A program made the translations under genes and the position numbers. A stretch of 64,000 bases of DNA from Janthinobacterium fluminis (GTDB taxonomy: Bacteria; Pseudomonadota; Gammaproteobacteria; Burkholderiales; Burkholderiaceae_D), in assembly GCF_028595325.1 (NCBI RefSeq), contig NZ_JAQQXR010000001.1:186001-250000 (forward strand). Direction: 5' to 3'. Below the pieces are notes generated by a model. That model saw nothing but the letters and a program-made list of their open reading frames with translations. It was not told the origin of the DNA and ran no database searches. Of this stretch, positions 54,836 to 63,875 are shown piece by piece (within the stretch, counting starts at the first letter, position 1; each line of letters opens with the position of its first letter).

Positions 54836-55312
54836 TTGGACAATGCAATGAGCTGGTCGGCCCACGAGCTGACCATGACGGTGCTGATGACGCCCGATAT
54901 GGCCAACTTCTCCGGCAACGTGCATGGCGGCACCATCCTGAAATATCTCGACAGCGTCGCCTACGCCTGCGCCAGCCGCTACTCCGGCAGCTATGTCGTC
55001 ACGCTGTCCGTCGACCAGGTCATGTTCCTGCAACCCATCCACGTGGGCGAACTGGTCACCTTCCTGGCCTCGATCAACTACACCGGCACCACCTCGATGG
55101 AAGTGGGCATACGCGTCGTCACCGAAAACATCCAGCAGCGTCTGGTGCGGCACGCCAATAGCTGCTACTTCACCATGGTGGCCGTCGACGCCAACCGCAA
55201 GCCGGTGGCCGTGCCGCCGCTGGAGCTGCTCACGCCCGAGCAAACCGTGCGCTTCGAGCAAGCCAAGCTGCGCAAGCAGACGCGCAAAACCATGCATGTC
55301 GCCAAAGCCTGA
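54836..55312 (+). CDS. Hotdog-fold acyl-CoA thioesterase
   Basis: A 158-residue YciA/BFIT-type thioesterase. The core reads MANFSGNVHGGTILKYLDSV with the GNVHGG helix-start of hotdog acyl-CoA hydrolases, followed by the strand VDQVMFLQPIHVGELVTFLA. It hydrolyses acyl-CoA to CoA and free acid; chain preference is unknown. A TTG at 54836 is used as start because GGAG lies 8 nt before it; the in-frame ATG at 54848 is less well spaced. Confidence 0.88.
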   Translation: MDNAMSWSAHELTMTVLMTPDMANFSGNVHGGTILKYLDSVAYACASRYSGSYVVTLSVDQVMFLQPIHVGELVTFLASINYTGTTSMEVGIRVVTENIQQRLVRHANSCYFTMVAVDANRKPVAVPPLELLTPEQTVRFEQAKLRKQTRKTMHVAKA

Positions 55313-55339
55313 GCGGCGCCGCCATGCTCCCGCTCCCGA

Positions 55340-55365
55340 CAATTGTTTGCTCCCGCAAACAATTG
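55340..55365. other. Perfect 11-bp inverted repeat between thioesterase and L,D-transpeptidase
   Basis: CAATTGTTTGC and GCAAACAATTG pair perfectly around a TCCC loop. The arms are AT-rich, unlike the surrounding GC-rich sequence. No U-tract follows on either strand. It lies 27 bp after the thioesterase stop and about 90 bp before the transpeptidase ATG, so it may be a dimeric regulator site or a factor-dependent terminator. Confidence 0.5.
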
Positions 55366-55456
55366 TGAGGCACATCCAGAACGCCGCGCAAGCGCGTTGT
55401 TGAATGCGCCGGACTGCGGCTAGAATGCGGCTCGCAGTAATACCTCCCCCCTGAGA

Positions 55457-56497
55457 ATGAAAGCCGCCGGCGCCACCGGGCAAAGAAGAGTCGTGTTGAA
55501 AAACTGTTTGTTGCTTCCCCTATTTGGCGCGAGCGTCGCCTGGTGCGGCGCCGCCGGCGCCGCCAGCACAGCGCCCCGCGCGGCGGCCACGCCGCTGACG
55601 GCGGCCGACATGCTGACGGCGGCGCAAAGGACGGCGCCGGTCGGCCCGGCGATGAAGGGCGCCAAGGTGTTGCGCGCCCAGGTCCTGCTGGACCGCGCGC
55701 ACTTCTCGTCCGGCGAAATCGACGCCTCGTATGACGGCAATCTGCGCCAGGCGATACGCGGCTTCCAGAAACTGCGGCAATTGCCGGTGACGGGCGTCGT
55801 CGACGCCGCCACCTGGGCTGTGTTGGCGACGGACAAGGCGCCGGTGCTGAGCACCTACACGGTCAGCGCCCAGGATGCGGCCGGCCCGTATGTCGTGGTG
55901 CCGGCGAGCATGGCCGCGAAAGCCAAGCTCGGCGCGCTCGGCTACGCCAACGCCGCCGAAGCGCTCGGCGAAAAATTTCATTGCAGTCCGTCGCTGCTGC
56001 GGCGCCTGAACCCCGGCAAGCGCCTGGACCGCGCCGGCGAACAACTGACGGTGCCGAACGTCGCGTCGGCCAGCGCCTTGCCGAGGGCGGCGAAAATCCT
56101 CGTCGACCAGTCGGACGGCACCTTGACCCTGCTCGACAGCGGCGGCATGCCGTTCGCGCAATTCCCCGCCAGCACGGGCAGCGCCCACGACCCGCTGCCA
56201 TATGGCCAATGGCAAGTCAAAGGCGTGGCGCGCAACCCCGTCTACCAATACAACCCGAAACTGTTTTGGGATGCCAAGTCCGGCGAGGCGAAGGCGAAGA
56301 TCGCCGCCGGTCCGAACAACCCGGTCGGCGTCGCCTGGATCGAGATGAGCAAGGAGCACTACGGCATCCATGGCACGCCGTCGCCGGCGAACATCGCCAA
56401 GACCCAGTCGCACGGCTGCATCCGCCTGACCAACTGGGACGTGCTGACCGTGGCGAAGGCGGTGCTGCGCGGCGCCGTCATCCTGCTGCAAGAGTGA
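55457..56497 (+). CDS. L,D-transpeptidase with peptidoglycan-binding domain
   Basis: A 346-residue cell-wall enzyme. After a signal peptide (to about residue 35) comes a PG_binding_1 domain (AQVLLDRAHFSSGEIDASYD, then NLRQAIRGFQKLRQLPVTGV). The C-terminal YkuD domain follows with the catalytic block HGTPSPANIAKTQSHGCIRL; the nucleophile is the Cys of SHGCIRL near residue 320. It forms 3-3 cross-links or attaches proteins to meso-DAP in the periplasm. A possible LysM-like segment (SPSLLRRLNPGKRLDRAGEQ) lies between the domains. It is convergent with the large GGDEF-EAL gene. Confidence 0.92.
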   Translation: MKAAGATGQRRVVLKNCLLLPLFGASVAWCGAAGAASTAPRAAATPLTAADMLTAAQRTAPVGPAMKGAKVLRAQVLLDRAHFSSGEIDASYDGNLRQAIRGFQKLRQLPVTGVVDAATWAVLATDKAPVLSTYTVSAQDAAGPYVVVPASMAAKAKLGALGYANAAEALGEKFHCSPSLLRRLNPGKRLDRAGEQLTVPNVASASALPRAAKILVDQSDGTLTLLDSGGMPFAQFPASTGSAHDPLPYGQWQVKGVARNPVYQYNPKLFWDAKSGEAKAKIAAGPNNPVGVAWIEMSKEHYGIHGTPSPANIAKTQSHGCIRLTNWDVLTVAKAVLRGAVILLQE

Positions 56498-56522
56498 TGC
56501 GGGTGGCCGCGGGGCGTGGCCG

Positions 56523-59405
56523 CTAGCGCGTCACCAGGCGCGGCTGCGGCAGCGCCGGCGCCGGCGCCAGCCGCAAACCCTGGCGCAGCATTTGCTCGAA
56601 TTGATCGGGCGGCAGCGGCCGGCTGAAGTAATAGCCCTGCATTTCGTCGCAGCCGTGCCGGCGCAGGTAGTCCAGCTGGGCCTCGGTTTCGACGCCCTCG
56701 GCGATGACGCGCAGTTTCAGGTTGTGCGCCAGCGTGATGATGGAGGCGACGATGGCGGCGTCGTCGGCGTCGTTGGCGATGTCGTTGACGAAGGTGCGGT
56801 CTATCTTCAGCACGTCGATGGGGAAGCGGCGCAGGTAGGAGAAGCTGGAGTAGCCGGTGCCGAAGTCGTCGATGGACAATTGCACGCCGAGGGCTTTCAT
56901 CGCGTGCAACTGGCTGACGGCCAGGTTGATGTCGTTCATGAACAGGCTTTCCGTCAACTCCAGTTCCAGGCAGGACGGCGCCAGGCCGGTGTCGGCCAGC
57001 ACGGCGGCGATGGCGCTCACCAGGTCGGCCTCGCCGAACTGGCGCGCCGACAGGTTGACGGCGATGCGCAGCGGCCCCAGGCCGGCGTCCTGCCAGGCCC
57101 GGTTCTGCGCGCAGGCCGTGCGCATCGCCCACGCACCTATCGGCACGATCAGCCCCGTCTCCTCGGCCAGCGCGATGAAGCGGCTCGGCGCCACCGTGCC
57201 CAGTTCCGGGTGCTGCCAGCGCAGCAGCGCTTCCATGCCGACGATCTGGCCGCTCTTCAGGTCCAGTTGCGGCTGGTAGTGCAGCACGAATTCCTCGCGT
57301 TCGAGGGCGTTGCGCAGCGCGCTTTCGATGCGCATGCGCTCCTGCGCCGCCTCGTTCATGGCCGGGGCGTAGAACTGGAAGGCGTTGCGCCCCAGTTTCT
57401 TGGCGCTGTACATGGCGATGTCGGCTTGCTCGATCAGGTTTTGCTGGGCGCCGTCGGGCGCCGGGTAGACGGCCACGCCGATGCTGCAGGTGACGAAGAG
57501 TTCCTTGCCCTCCAGCGTCACAGGTTGCGCCACCTTGTCCATCAGGCGCTGCACGATGTCGGTCGACAGCGCCTCGTCCGGGCGCTGGCTGAGGATGGCG
57601 ACGAATTCGTCGCCCGACAGCCGCGCCACCGTGTCGCTTTCGCGCAGCCCGCTCTGGAGGCGCTCGGCGACCGTTTTCAGCAGCGCGTCGCCGGCCTTGT
57701 GGCCCAGGCTGTCGTTGACGAATTTGAAGCGGTCCAGGTCGATCAGCAGCACCCACAGCGGCGCGCCGCCCTGGTCGGCGTAGTCGGTCGCCTGGCTCAG
57801 GCGCTCGCGCAGCAGGGCGCGGTTGGGCAGGCCCGTCAGCACGTCATGGTGGGCGATGTGGTGGATGCGCTGCTCGGACAGCTTGCGCTCGGTGATTTCC
57901 GAGCCGGTGCCCCGGTAGCCCTTGAAGTCGCCTTTTTCGTCGAACAGCGGTTCGCCGTTGATGTTGAACCAGCGCAGCTCGCCGTGCCGGTCCTGCATCG
58001 CGTATTCGAGGTCGGCGAAGGGCAGGTGGGCTTGCACGGTGGCGATGTGGGCGCGGCCCCAGTCGGACTCGCGCATCTCGCGGTTGTTGTCCCAGCGCGT
58101 CAGGCCGATGAAGCGCTCCATCGGCATCTGCGAATTGTCGGAGAAGCCGCTGGTGATGTTGGTGAAGCGGTATTGCGCGTCCTGTTCCCAGTACCAGTCC
58201 GAGGACAGGGCCAGCAGGCGGCGGAAGCGCTTTTCGCTTTCCTGCAGCGCGCGCTCGGTGCGCTGGCGCGCGCGCACGTCGGCGCTGAGGCGCTCGTTGC
58301 TCAGTTTCAGGTCGGCGGTGCGTTCGTCGACGAGGCGCTGGACGCGCCGCGAGCGCTGCGCCAGCGTTTGCACGAAGGCCGTCGTCAGCAGCGTGAACAG
58401 GATGCCGCCCAGCAGCGTCGAGAGCGAGCCGGCGTGGTCGTCGAGGAAGGGCCGCGGCAGCGCGACGGCGCGCACCAGCCAGGGCCGGCCGGCCGCCGTG
58501 AAGCGCTGCTCGCGCGTGTCGCGGTAGTCGAACATCAGCCAGCGCGGCAGCGCCAAGCCGGGCGCGGCCGCCGCGCGGGCCTGGCCGCTGCGGTAGATCA
58601 GTTGCTGCGGGTCCGCCGTGGCGCTGGCGTACACGCTGAGCTCGATCTGGCCGTCGCCGAGCAGGCCGGCGCCGTCCATGATCTTGTGCACCAGTTCGGT
58701 GGCGCGCACCACGGCCGCCGTGTCGCCGACCAGGGCGGCGCGGCGCTGCGCCACGCTGGCCGTCGGCGCGCCCAGCCGGTAGACGGGCGCGACGATGACG
58801 AAGCCGCGCTGGCGCGTGGTTTCCTGCGCCAGCGTCAGCAGCGCCGTGGCCGTCGATTTGCCGCTCAGCAAAGCCTGCTCCAGCGCCGCCAGCGAGAAGC
58901 GGTTCGGCGTCACGTCCATGCCCAGCGCCGCCTCGTTGCCGCGCAGCGGTTCGAGGTAGTCGACCACCAGGTAGGTGGGGCGCTGCTGCACCGGCACCAG
59001 TTTGCCGGCGCGCATCTCCATCATCGCGTAGCCGGGGAACTGGCGCCGCAGCTCCGCCTCGAAGGCGGGGCGCTGCGCGTGCGTCAGGATGCGGTGGAAG
59101 TTGAACGCCTGGATGAAGGGGTAGCGCGCCAGCAGCGGCGCCGTGAAGACGCGGAACTGTTCGCGCGTCACCGGCTCGATGGTGGCGAACAACTGCCTGG
59201 TCACGGTCAGCACTTCGACGGCGTCGTCCAGGCCCTTGTGCAGGGCCGTCGCGCGCAGGCCGGCGCGCTGCTGGAAGCTCAGCGCCATCTTGTCGTACTC
59301 CAGGCGGCTGACGGCGCTAAACAGCAGCGCCGTGACGCCCAGCCCCGCGGCCAGCGTGAGCGCCGCCGCGGCGGAGATGGACGGGGTCAAGCGGCGACGC
59401 GACAT
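56523..59405 (-). CDS. CHASE-PAS-GGDEF-EAL membrane protein
   Basis: A 960-residue c-di-GMP enzyme: helix 1 (about 11-31), periplasmic CHASE domain (about 45-290; IQAFNFHRILTHAQRPAFEA), helix 2 (about 340-360), coiled linker, PAS (about 390-510), GGDEF and EAL. The GGDEF motif is SGDEF near residue 598, with an I-site RESD five residues before it. The EAL domain keeps EALLRW near residue 725, DDFGTGYSSFSYL and EGVET, so phosphodiesterase activity is likely, while cyclase activity is uncertain. CHASE domains sense extracellular ligands, often cytokinin-like or small molecules. Start ATG 59405. Confidence 0.93.
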   Translation of the reverse strand: MSRRRLTPSISAAAALTLAAGLGVTALLFSAVSRLEYDKMALSFQQRAGLRATALHKGLDDAVEVLTVTRQLFATIEPVTREQFRVFTAPLLARYPFIQAFNFHRILTHAQRPAFEAELRRQFPGYAMMEMRAGKLVPVQQRPTYLVVDYLEPLRGNEAALGMDVTPNRFSLAALEQALLSGKSTATALLTLAQETTRQRGFVIVAPVYRLGAPTASVAQRRAALVGDTAAVVRATELVHKIMDGAGLLGDGQIELSVYASATADPQQLIYRSGQARAAAAPGLALPRWLMFDYRDTREQRFTAAGRPWLVRAVALPRPFLDDHAGSLSTLLGGILFTLLTTAFVQTLAQRSRRVQRLVDERTADLKLSNERLSADVRARQRTERALQESEKRFRRLLALSSDWYWEQDAQYRFTNITSGFSDNSQMPMERFIGLTRWDNNREMRESDWGRAHIATVQAHLPFADLEYAMQDRHGELRWFNINGEPLFDEKGDFKGYRGTGSEITERKLSEQRIHHIAHHDVLTGLPNRALLRERLSQATDYADQGGAPLWVLLIDLDRFKFVNDSLGHKAGDALLKTVAERLQSGLRESDTVARLSGDEFVAILSQRPDEALSTDIVQRLMDKVAQPVTLEGKELFVTCSIGVAVYPAPDGAQQNLIEQADIAMYSAKKLGRNAFQFYAPAMNEAAQERMRIESALRNALEREEFVLHYQPQLDLKSGQIVGMEALLRWQHPELGTVAPSRFIALAEETGLIVPIGAWAMRTACAQNRAWQDAGLGPLRIAVNLSARQFGEADLVSAIAAVLADTGLAPSCLELELTESLFMNDINLAVSQLHAMKALGVQLSIDDFGTGYSSFSYLRRFPIDVLKIDRTFVNDIANDADDAAIVASIITLAHNLKLRVIAEGVETEAQLDYLRRHGCDEMQGYYFSRPLPPDQFEQMLRQGLRLAPAPALPQPRLVTR

Positions 59406-59584
59406 GCAATTTCCTAATGGGGGGAGGGCTGGAGGGGCGCCGCGCTGCGGCGGCGCGGGGAACTGACGCTAGTGTGTCATAAAACCGCCGGCAAAGTAGT
59501 TCCTGATGGATATAAGTTGCATAAAAGCAACAAAATAACGGCCACGGCAGGTCTGCAGCCGGCGCGCCCCGCTCCGGCGGGCTG

Positions 59585-60412
59585 CTAGGGGGCCGCGCCG
59601 CGGCCGCGCCGGCTCAGGCGGCGCACCAGCAGGCGGGCCAGCAGGGCGTTGAGAAAGCCCAGGCCGAGGCGGCGCCGCAGCGCGACCAGGCGCTGCACGC
59701 GCAGCGGCCGGGCGGGCGCGGCGGCGCCGGGGTCGGCGCGCACGGCGAAGATGATGCGGTTGTTGCCGGCGATGCCGTCGAACCAGCAGATGCGGTCGCG
59801 GAAGGTCAGGCGCAGGCGTCCCAGCATGGCGGCGTAGTGGCGGTCGTAGCTGAACAGATTGGCCACCAGCACGCCGCCCGGCAGCAGCGCGCGCCGGCAG
59901 TCGGCGTAGAAGCGGGCGCTGCCCAGCGCGGCCGGCATGCCGGCCTCGTCGAAGCCGTCCACCAGCAGCACGTCGGCGCTGGCCGGCGTGCGCGCCAGAT
60001 AGTCGGCGGCGTCCGCGTGGATCACGCGAAAGCGCGCGTCGTCGGGCGGAATGTGGAATTGCTCGCGCAGGGCGATGACGTCGGCGCGCAGCTCCAGCAC
60101 GGTGATGCGCGCCTCCGGCAGGTGGCGGTAGCAGAACTTCGCCAGCGAGCCGCCGCCCAGGCCGACCATGACGATGTGGCGCGGGCGCGGCTGGAACAGC
60201 GCGAAGCACATCATCGCGCGGGCATAGCGCAGCACCAGCTCGTCCGGGCGCGACAGGCGCATCTCGCTCTGGATCATGCCGGGCCGGAATTCCAGCGAGC
60301 GGCGGTCGCCCTGCGTGCGGACCTGGGGCGTGGCGCTGGGTTGTTGCGGCGACTTGAAGGAATCTGGCATGCAAGAAATGCGCTGGCGGCGCAGGCCGAT
60401 ATTTTGTTTCAT
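59585..60412 (-). CDS. Spermidine-synthase-like methyltransferase-fold protein
   Basis: A 275-residue Rossmann-fold protein of the polyamine aminopropyltransferase group. It has the SAM-binding MVGLGGGSLAKFCYRHLP motif near residue 85, an acidic ELRADVI segment and DVLLVDGFDEAG. It lacks the N-terminal beta-barrel domain of full spermidine synthase, as do many SpeE-like proteins of unclear substrate. A basic C-terminus (LVRRLSRRGRG) ends it. The ATG at 60412 is one option; the in-frame ATG at 60370 (MPDSFKSPQQ) is equally plausible. Confidence 0.8.
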   Translation of the reverse strand: MKQNIGLRRQRISCMPDSFKSPQQPSATPQVRTQGDRRSLEFRPGMIQSEMRLSRPDELVLRYARAMMCFALFQPRPRHIVMVGLGGGSLAKFCYRHLPEARITVLELRADVIALREQFHIPPDDARFRVIHADAADYLARTPASADVLLVDGFDEAGMPAALGSARFYADCRRALLPGGVLVANLFSYDRHYAAMLGRLRLTFRDRICWFDGIAGNNRIIFAVRADPGAAAPARPLRVQRLVALRRRLGLGFLNALLARLLVRRLSRRGRGAAP

Positions 60413-60600
60413 GCGTAGAATTCTGATAAGCTTCTAGGCACCCCCGTAGCGGCAGCGCGGCGCTGGCCCCTTCCGGCAGCATACAGGATGCGGCGCGGGC
60501 GGGAGCCGAGCCGCAAAAAAGGCCGCCGCCGTCGCGCGCAGAACGCTTATACTGCGGCGCAGGCGCCGCCGGCCGCGGCAGCCATCAAGGAGAGAAGCAG

Positions 60601-60876
60601 ATGTTTTTGGACCACCCGACGATTACCGCGACAAACAGTTTCACCGAGCCTGACCGGATCGAGCGCCTGACCCGCGTGTATGGCTACACGGCGGCGCTGG
60701 CCGACCAGGCCGGCAACCTGCTGTTCATCGAAAAAGTGGCGCAGATCCACGACCACAAGGGCACGCTGATCGTGTTCTGGCACGACGCCCCGAGCGAGGA
60801 CGAGAAGCAGTACTTCGTGCAGGCGTGGGCCAGCAAGATCGGCGACGGCAGCACCAACGTCGAGCACGAGATCTAA
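60601..60876 (+). CDS. Small soluble protein, unknown
   Basis: A 91-residue protein with GAGAAGCAG before the ATG. The sequence (RIERLTRVYGYTAALADQAG, then KVAQIHDHKGTLIVFWHDAP) suggests an alpha/beta cytoplasmic protein; it is acidic at the end (STNVEHEI). I do not know the family. It is upstream of the GGAEF gene on the same strand, with 74 bp between, so they may be co-transcribed. Confidence 0.7.
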   Translation: MFLDHPTITATNSFTEPDRIERLTRVYGYTAALADQAGNLLFIEKVAQIHDHKGTLIVFWHDAPSEDEKQYFVQAWASKIGDGSTNVEHEI

Positions 60877-60950
60877 GACGCGCCGCCGGCGCGGCCACGC
60901 CCTTTGCCGGCGGCCGGATGCGGCCGCGCGGCATTTTCCCCTGCGATGAC

Positions 60951-62114
60951 ATGGACATAAAAACACTGGTACTGGCGCTGGCGCTGGGCAATCTGAGCCT
61001 GAGCGCGGCGCTGTTCTTTTTCGGCTACGGCCGCACCCAGCCGCTCAGCCTGCGCACCTGGTCGGCCGCCAAGCAATGCCAGGCGGTGGCCTGGCTGCTG
61101 CTGTACTTCCGCGGCATCGTCCCCGATTTCCTGTCGATTCCGCTGGCCGGCGCGCTGCTGTTCGCCGGCGTCGCGCTGGACGCCGGCGCCCTGTGGGAGG
61201 CCGGCGGGCGCGGCGCTTGGCGCCGCTTCATGCTGCCGGCGCTGGCGCTGGCCGTGAGCGCCTTCGTCTGGTGCTACGGCGCCGACGTCGAACCGGCCTG
61301 GCGCTCCGCCGTCGGCGCGCTGTGCATCGCCGGCTTCGCGCTGGCCGGCGCCGTGGCGCTGGCGCTGGGCTGGGCGGGCGCCAGCATGCTGCAGCGCTTC
61401 CTCGCCGTCACCACGGCGGCGCTGGCGCTGGCGCTGGCCGGCTGCGCCGTGCTGGCGGCCATGCTGCCGGACGGCTGGTCCTGGCTCGGCTCGGCGGCCA
61501 TGCAGACCGGCGCCCTGGCGGCCCTGTATCTGCTGATGCTGAGCAACGGCGCCGGCTTCCTGCTGCTGGCGCGCGAGCGCGACGAGCGGGCGCTGGCCCG
61601 GCTCGAAGTCGTCGACGCGCTGACCGACGTGCCGAACCGGCGCGGCTTCTACAACGCGCTGGCGCCGTGGATGGCGCTGGCGCGCCGCCCCGGCATGCCG
61701 ACGGCGCTGATCGTCTTCAACCTGGACCATTTCAAGCGCGTCAACGACGGCTATGGCCACCCGGTCGGCGACGCCGTGCTGAAGGCGATGGTCGACGTGT
61801 GCAAGAAGCAGTTGCGCGACAGCGATCTGATGGGCCGCCTGGGCGGCGCCGAATTCGCCATCCAGCTGCCGCGCACCACGCTGGCCGACGCGCTGCACGT
61901 GGCCGAGCGCGTGCGCGCGGCCGTCGAACAACTGCCGGTCAAGACCGAGAAGGCCGTCATCAACCTGACGGCCAGCCTGGGCGTGACGACGATACGCGCC
62001 GAGGACAGCGCCGTGAGCCTGTTCCAGCGCGCCGACGAGGCGCTGCAGGCGGCCAAGCAGGGCGGCCGCAACCGCGTCGCCGAGGCCGCCGCCGTCGGCC
62101 CGCTGGACGTGTAA
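60951..62114 (+). CDS. Membrane GGDEF-domain protein with GGAEF motif
   Basis: A 387-residue protein: about six or seven hydrophobic helices in the first 200 residues (an MHYT/MASE-like sensor, not identified), then a GGDEF domain. The active-site motif is GGAEF (RLGGAEFAIQL), with Ala replacing the metal-binding Asp. An RDSD I-site is retained five residues upstream, and the substrate loop FNLDHFKRVNDGYGHPVGD is intact. It may be a poor cyclase or a c-di-GMP-binding effector through the I-site. The ATG at 60951 gives MDIKTLVLALALGNLSLSAA. Confidence 0.88.
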   Translation: MDIKTLVLALALGNLSLSAALFFFGYGRTQPLSLRTWSAAKQCQAVAWLLLYFRGIVPDFLSIPLAGALLFAGVALDAGALWEAGGRGAWRRFMLPALALAVSAFVWCYGADVEPAWRSAVGALCIAGFALAGAVALALGWAGASMLQRFLAVTTAALALALAGCAVLAAMLPDGWSWLGSAAMQTGALAALYLLMLSNGAGFLLLARERDERALARLEVVDALTDVPNRRGFYNALAPWMALARRPGMPTALIVFNLDHFKRVNDGYGHPVGDAVLKAMVDVCKKQLRDSDLMGRLGGAEFAIQLPRTTLADALHVAERVRAAVEQLPVKTEKAVINLTASLGVTTIRAEDSAVSLFQRADEALQAAKQGGRNRVAEAAAVGPLDV

Positions 62115-62215
62115 GCGCCCGCCGGTTGCGGGACGGCGCGGCCCGGGCATCCGGCCGCTCCGATTCTGTCGCTTTTTCCTTCCCTCCATCCCCAAAAAAC
62201 AGTATAAATCAATCA

Positions 62216-62261
62216 TGTCACCGGGACGTCATATGGCCGGTGTAATGTCACAGGTTTGTCA
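62216..62261 (+). promoter_or_regulatory. Pho-box-like direct repeats upstream of ppx
   Basis: TGTCA (62246-62250) and TGTCA (62257-62261) are spaced at 11 bp, the PhoB-box pattern. A second, weaker pair TGTCA (62216) and CGTCA (62227) has the same period, 30 bp upstream. They end about 41 bp before the ppx start. PhoB control of ppx is inferred from this spacing only. Confidence 0.5.
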
Positions 62262-62302
62262 ATGGAAGCCTTCCCAGGTCACTACAAATATAAGAGGCTG
62301 GT

Positions 62303-63760
62303 ATGTATGCTGCGGTTGATTTAGGTTCCAACAGTTTTCGCCTGCACATCGGCAAGCACGACGGCGAGACTATCCGCGTGCTCAAGAGCGTGCGCGACCC
62401 GATCCGCCTGGCCGCCGGCCTGGACGCGAACGGCAACCTGACGGAGGCGGCGATGCAGGGCGCGCTGGCCTGTCTGAAGAGTTTCCGCGCCATCCTGGCC
62501 GGCTACCAGCTGGAGGCCGTGCGCGTCGTGGCGACGTCGGCCATGCGCGTGGCGCGCAACGGCGGCATTTTCCTGCCGCTGGCCGAGCAGGCCATCGGCT
62601 ACCCGATCGAAATCATCTCGGGCGAGGAGGAGGGCCGCCTGATCTACATGGGCGTGGCCAACTCGCTGGCCCAGCCGGGCGAGCGCCGCCTCGTCATGGA
62701 CATCGGCGGCGGCTCCACCGAGCTCATTCTCGGGCGCGGCCAGGACATCGAGCGGGTCGAGTCGTTCTCGCTCGGCACCGTCAAGCAGAGCCTGTCGTTC
62801 TTCGTCGGCGGCCACATCGACGCGCCCTCGTTCGAGGCGGCCATCCTGTCGGCGCGCAGCCATTTCGAGGACGCCGCGCCGCCCTACCACCCGCAGCACT
62901 GGAAGAACGCCTACGGCTCCTCGGGCACGATCCGCACCATCGCCGACATCATCGCGAAGAACAATCTGGGCGGCGGCACGCTGTCCGGCCCCGGCCTGGA
63001 CGCGCTGAAGCGCCGCTTCATCGAGTTCGGCCACGTCGGCAAGATCGACATGCCGGGCCTGAGGCCGGACCGCGCCGGCACCATCGTCGGCGGCCTGGCG
63101 ATCCTGATCGCGCTGGTGCGCGAGCTCGACATCGACGTGATGGCGCCGATCGAGGCGGGCCTGCGCATGGGCGTGATGTGGGATTTGTACCTGCGCTCGA
63201 CCAAGCGCGACCGGCGCGAACAGTCGGTCCAGGCTTATCTGCAGAAATTTCACGTCGACGCCACGCGCGCCCACCGCGTCGCCGAGAACGCCGTCGCCAT
63301 GTACGGCCAGCTCAAGCCCGCTTCGGACACGCTGAGCAAATGCCTGCGCTGGAGCGGCCTGCTGCACGAAGTCGGCATGGTCGTGTCGCAGACGGGCTAC
63401 CACAAGCACGCCGCCTATATCGTCGAAAACGCCGATCTGCCGGGCTTCACGACGCGCGAACAAAAAACCATGAGCAGGCTGATCCTGGCGCAAAAGGGCA
63501 ATCTGCGCAAAATCAGCGACGCGCTGACCGATCCCGACTTCGCCAAGGCCGTGCTGGCGCTGCGCCTGGCGATTTTGTTCATGCACGCGCGCATCGAGGC
63601 CGACTACAGCGAGTTGCGCCTGCGCATGAAGAGCCGCATCGAGCTGGAAATCAAGCGCGACTGGGTGGCCCACCATCCGACGGTGTCGTTCTGGATGGAG
63701 AAGGAACAGGAGCTGTGGGATGAGGTCGGAGTCGACTTCAGCATACGCGCAAGCGCATAA
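62303..63760 (+). CDS. ppx: Exopolyphosphatase Ppx/GppA family
   Basis: A 485-residue phosphatase of the ASKHA fold. Phosphate loops are DLGSNSFRLHIGKHDG near the start and DIGGGSTELILG near residue 132; the EEEGRLIYMG segment is typical. The C-terminal HD-like helical region (HRVAENAVAMYGQLKPASDT, then WSGLLHEVGMVVS) matches Ppx/GppA. It removes terminal phosphate from polyphosphate (Ppx) or converts pppGpp to ppGpp (GppA); length and sequence do not separate these firmly, Ppx is the likelier label. GAGGCTGGT precedes the ATG. Confidence 0.93.
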   Translation: MYAAVDLGSNSFRLHIGKHDGETIRVLKSVRDPIRLAAGLDANGNLTEAAMQGALACLKSFRAILAGYQLEAVRVVATSAMRVARNGGIFLPLAEQAIGYPIEIISGEEEGRLIYMGVANSLAQPGERRLVMDIGGGSTELILGRGQDIERVESFSLGTVKQSLSFFVGGHIDAPSFEAAILSARSHFEDAAPPYHPQHWKNAYGSSGTIRTIADIIAKNNLGGGTLSGPGLDALKRRFIEFGHVGKIDMPGLRPDRAGTIVGGLAILIALVRELDIDVMAPIEAGLRMGVMWDLYLRSTKRDRREQSVQAYLQKFHVDATRAHRVAENAVAMYGQLKPASDTLSKCLRWSGLLHEVGMVVSQTGYHKHAAYIVENADLPGFTTREQKTMSRLILAQKGNLRKISDALTDPDFAKAVLALRLAILFMHARIEADYSELRLRMKSRIELEIKRDWVAHHPTVSFWMEKEQELWDEVGVDFSIRASA

Positions 63761-63875
63761 GCGCAAGCGAAAAAACGCAAAAGCAAGGCCGGATCAGGAA
63801 TTTTTTGATGTGGATCAAGCAAGTTTTCCACGTATGGTATATATTGTTTATATTATTTACTAAAATGGAAGCCAG

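Noticed and set aside
56592..59417. 941-codon frame antisense to the CHASE-PAS-GGDEF-EAL gene
   Set aside because: Low-complexity composition without domains; the minus-strand protein has unmistakable motifs. The same reasoning removes the long antisense frames at 2321-4249 and 28050-30827.
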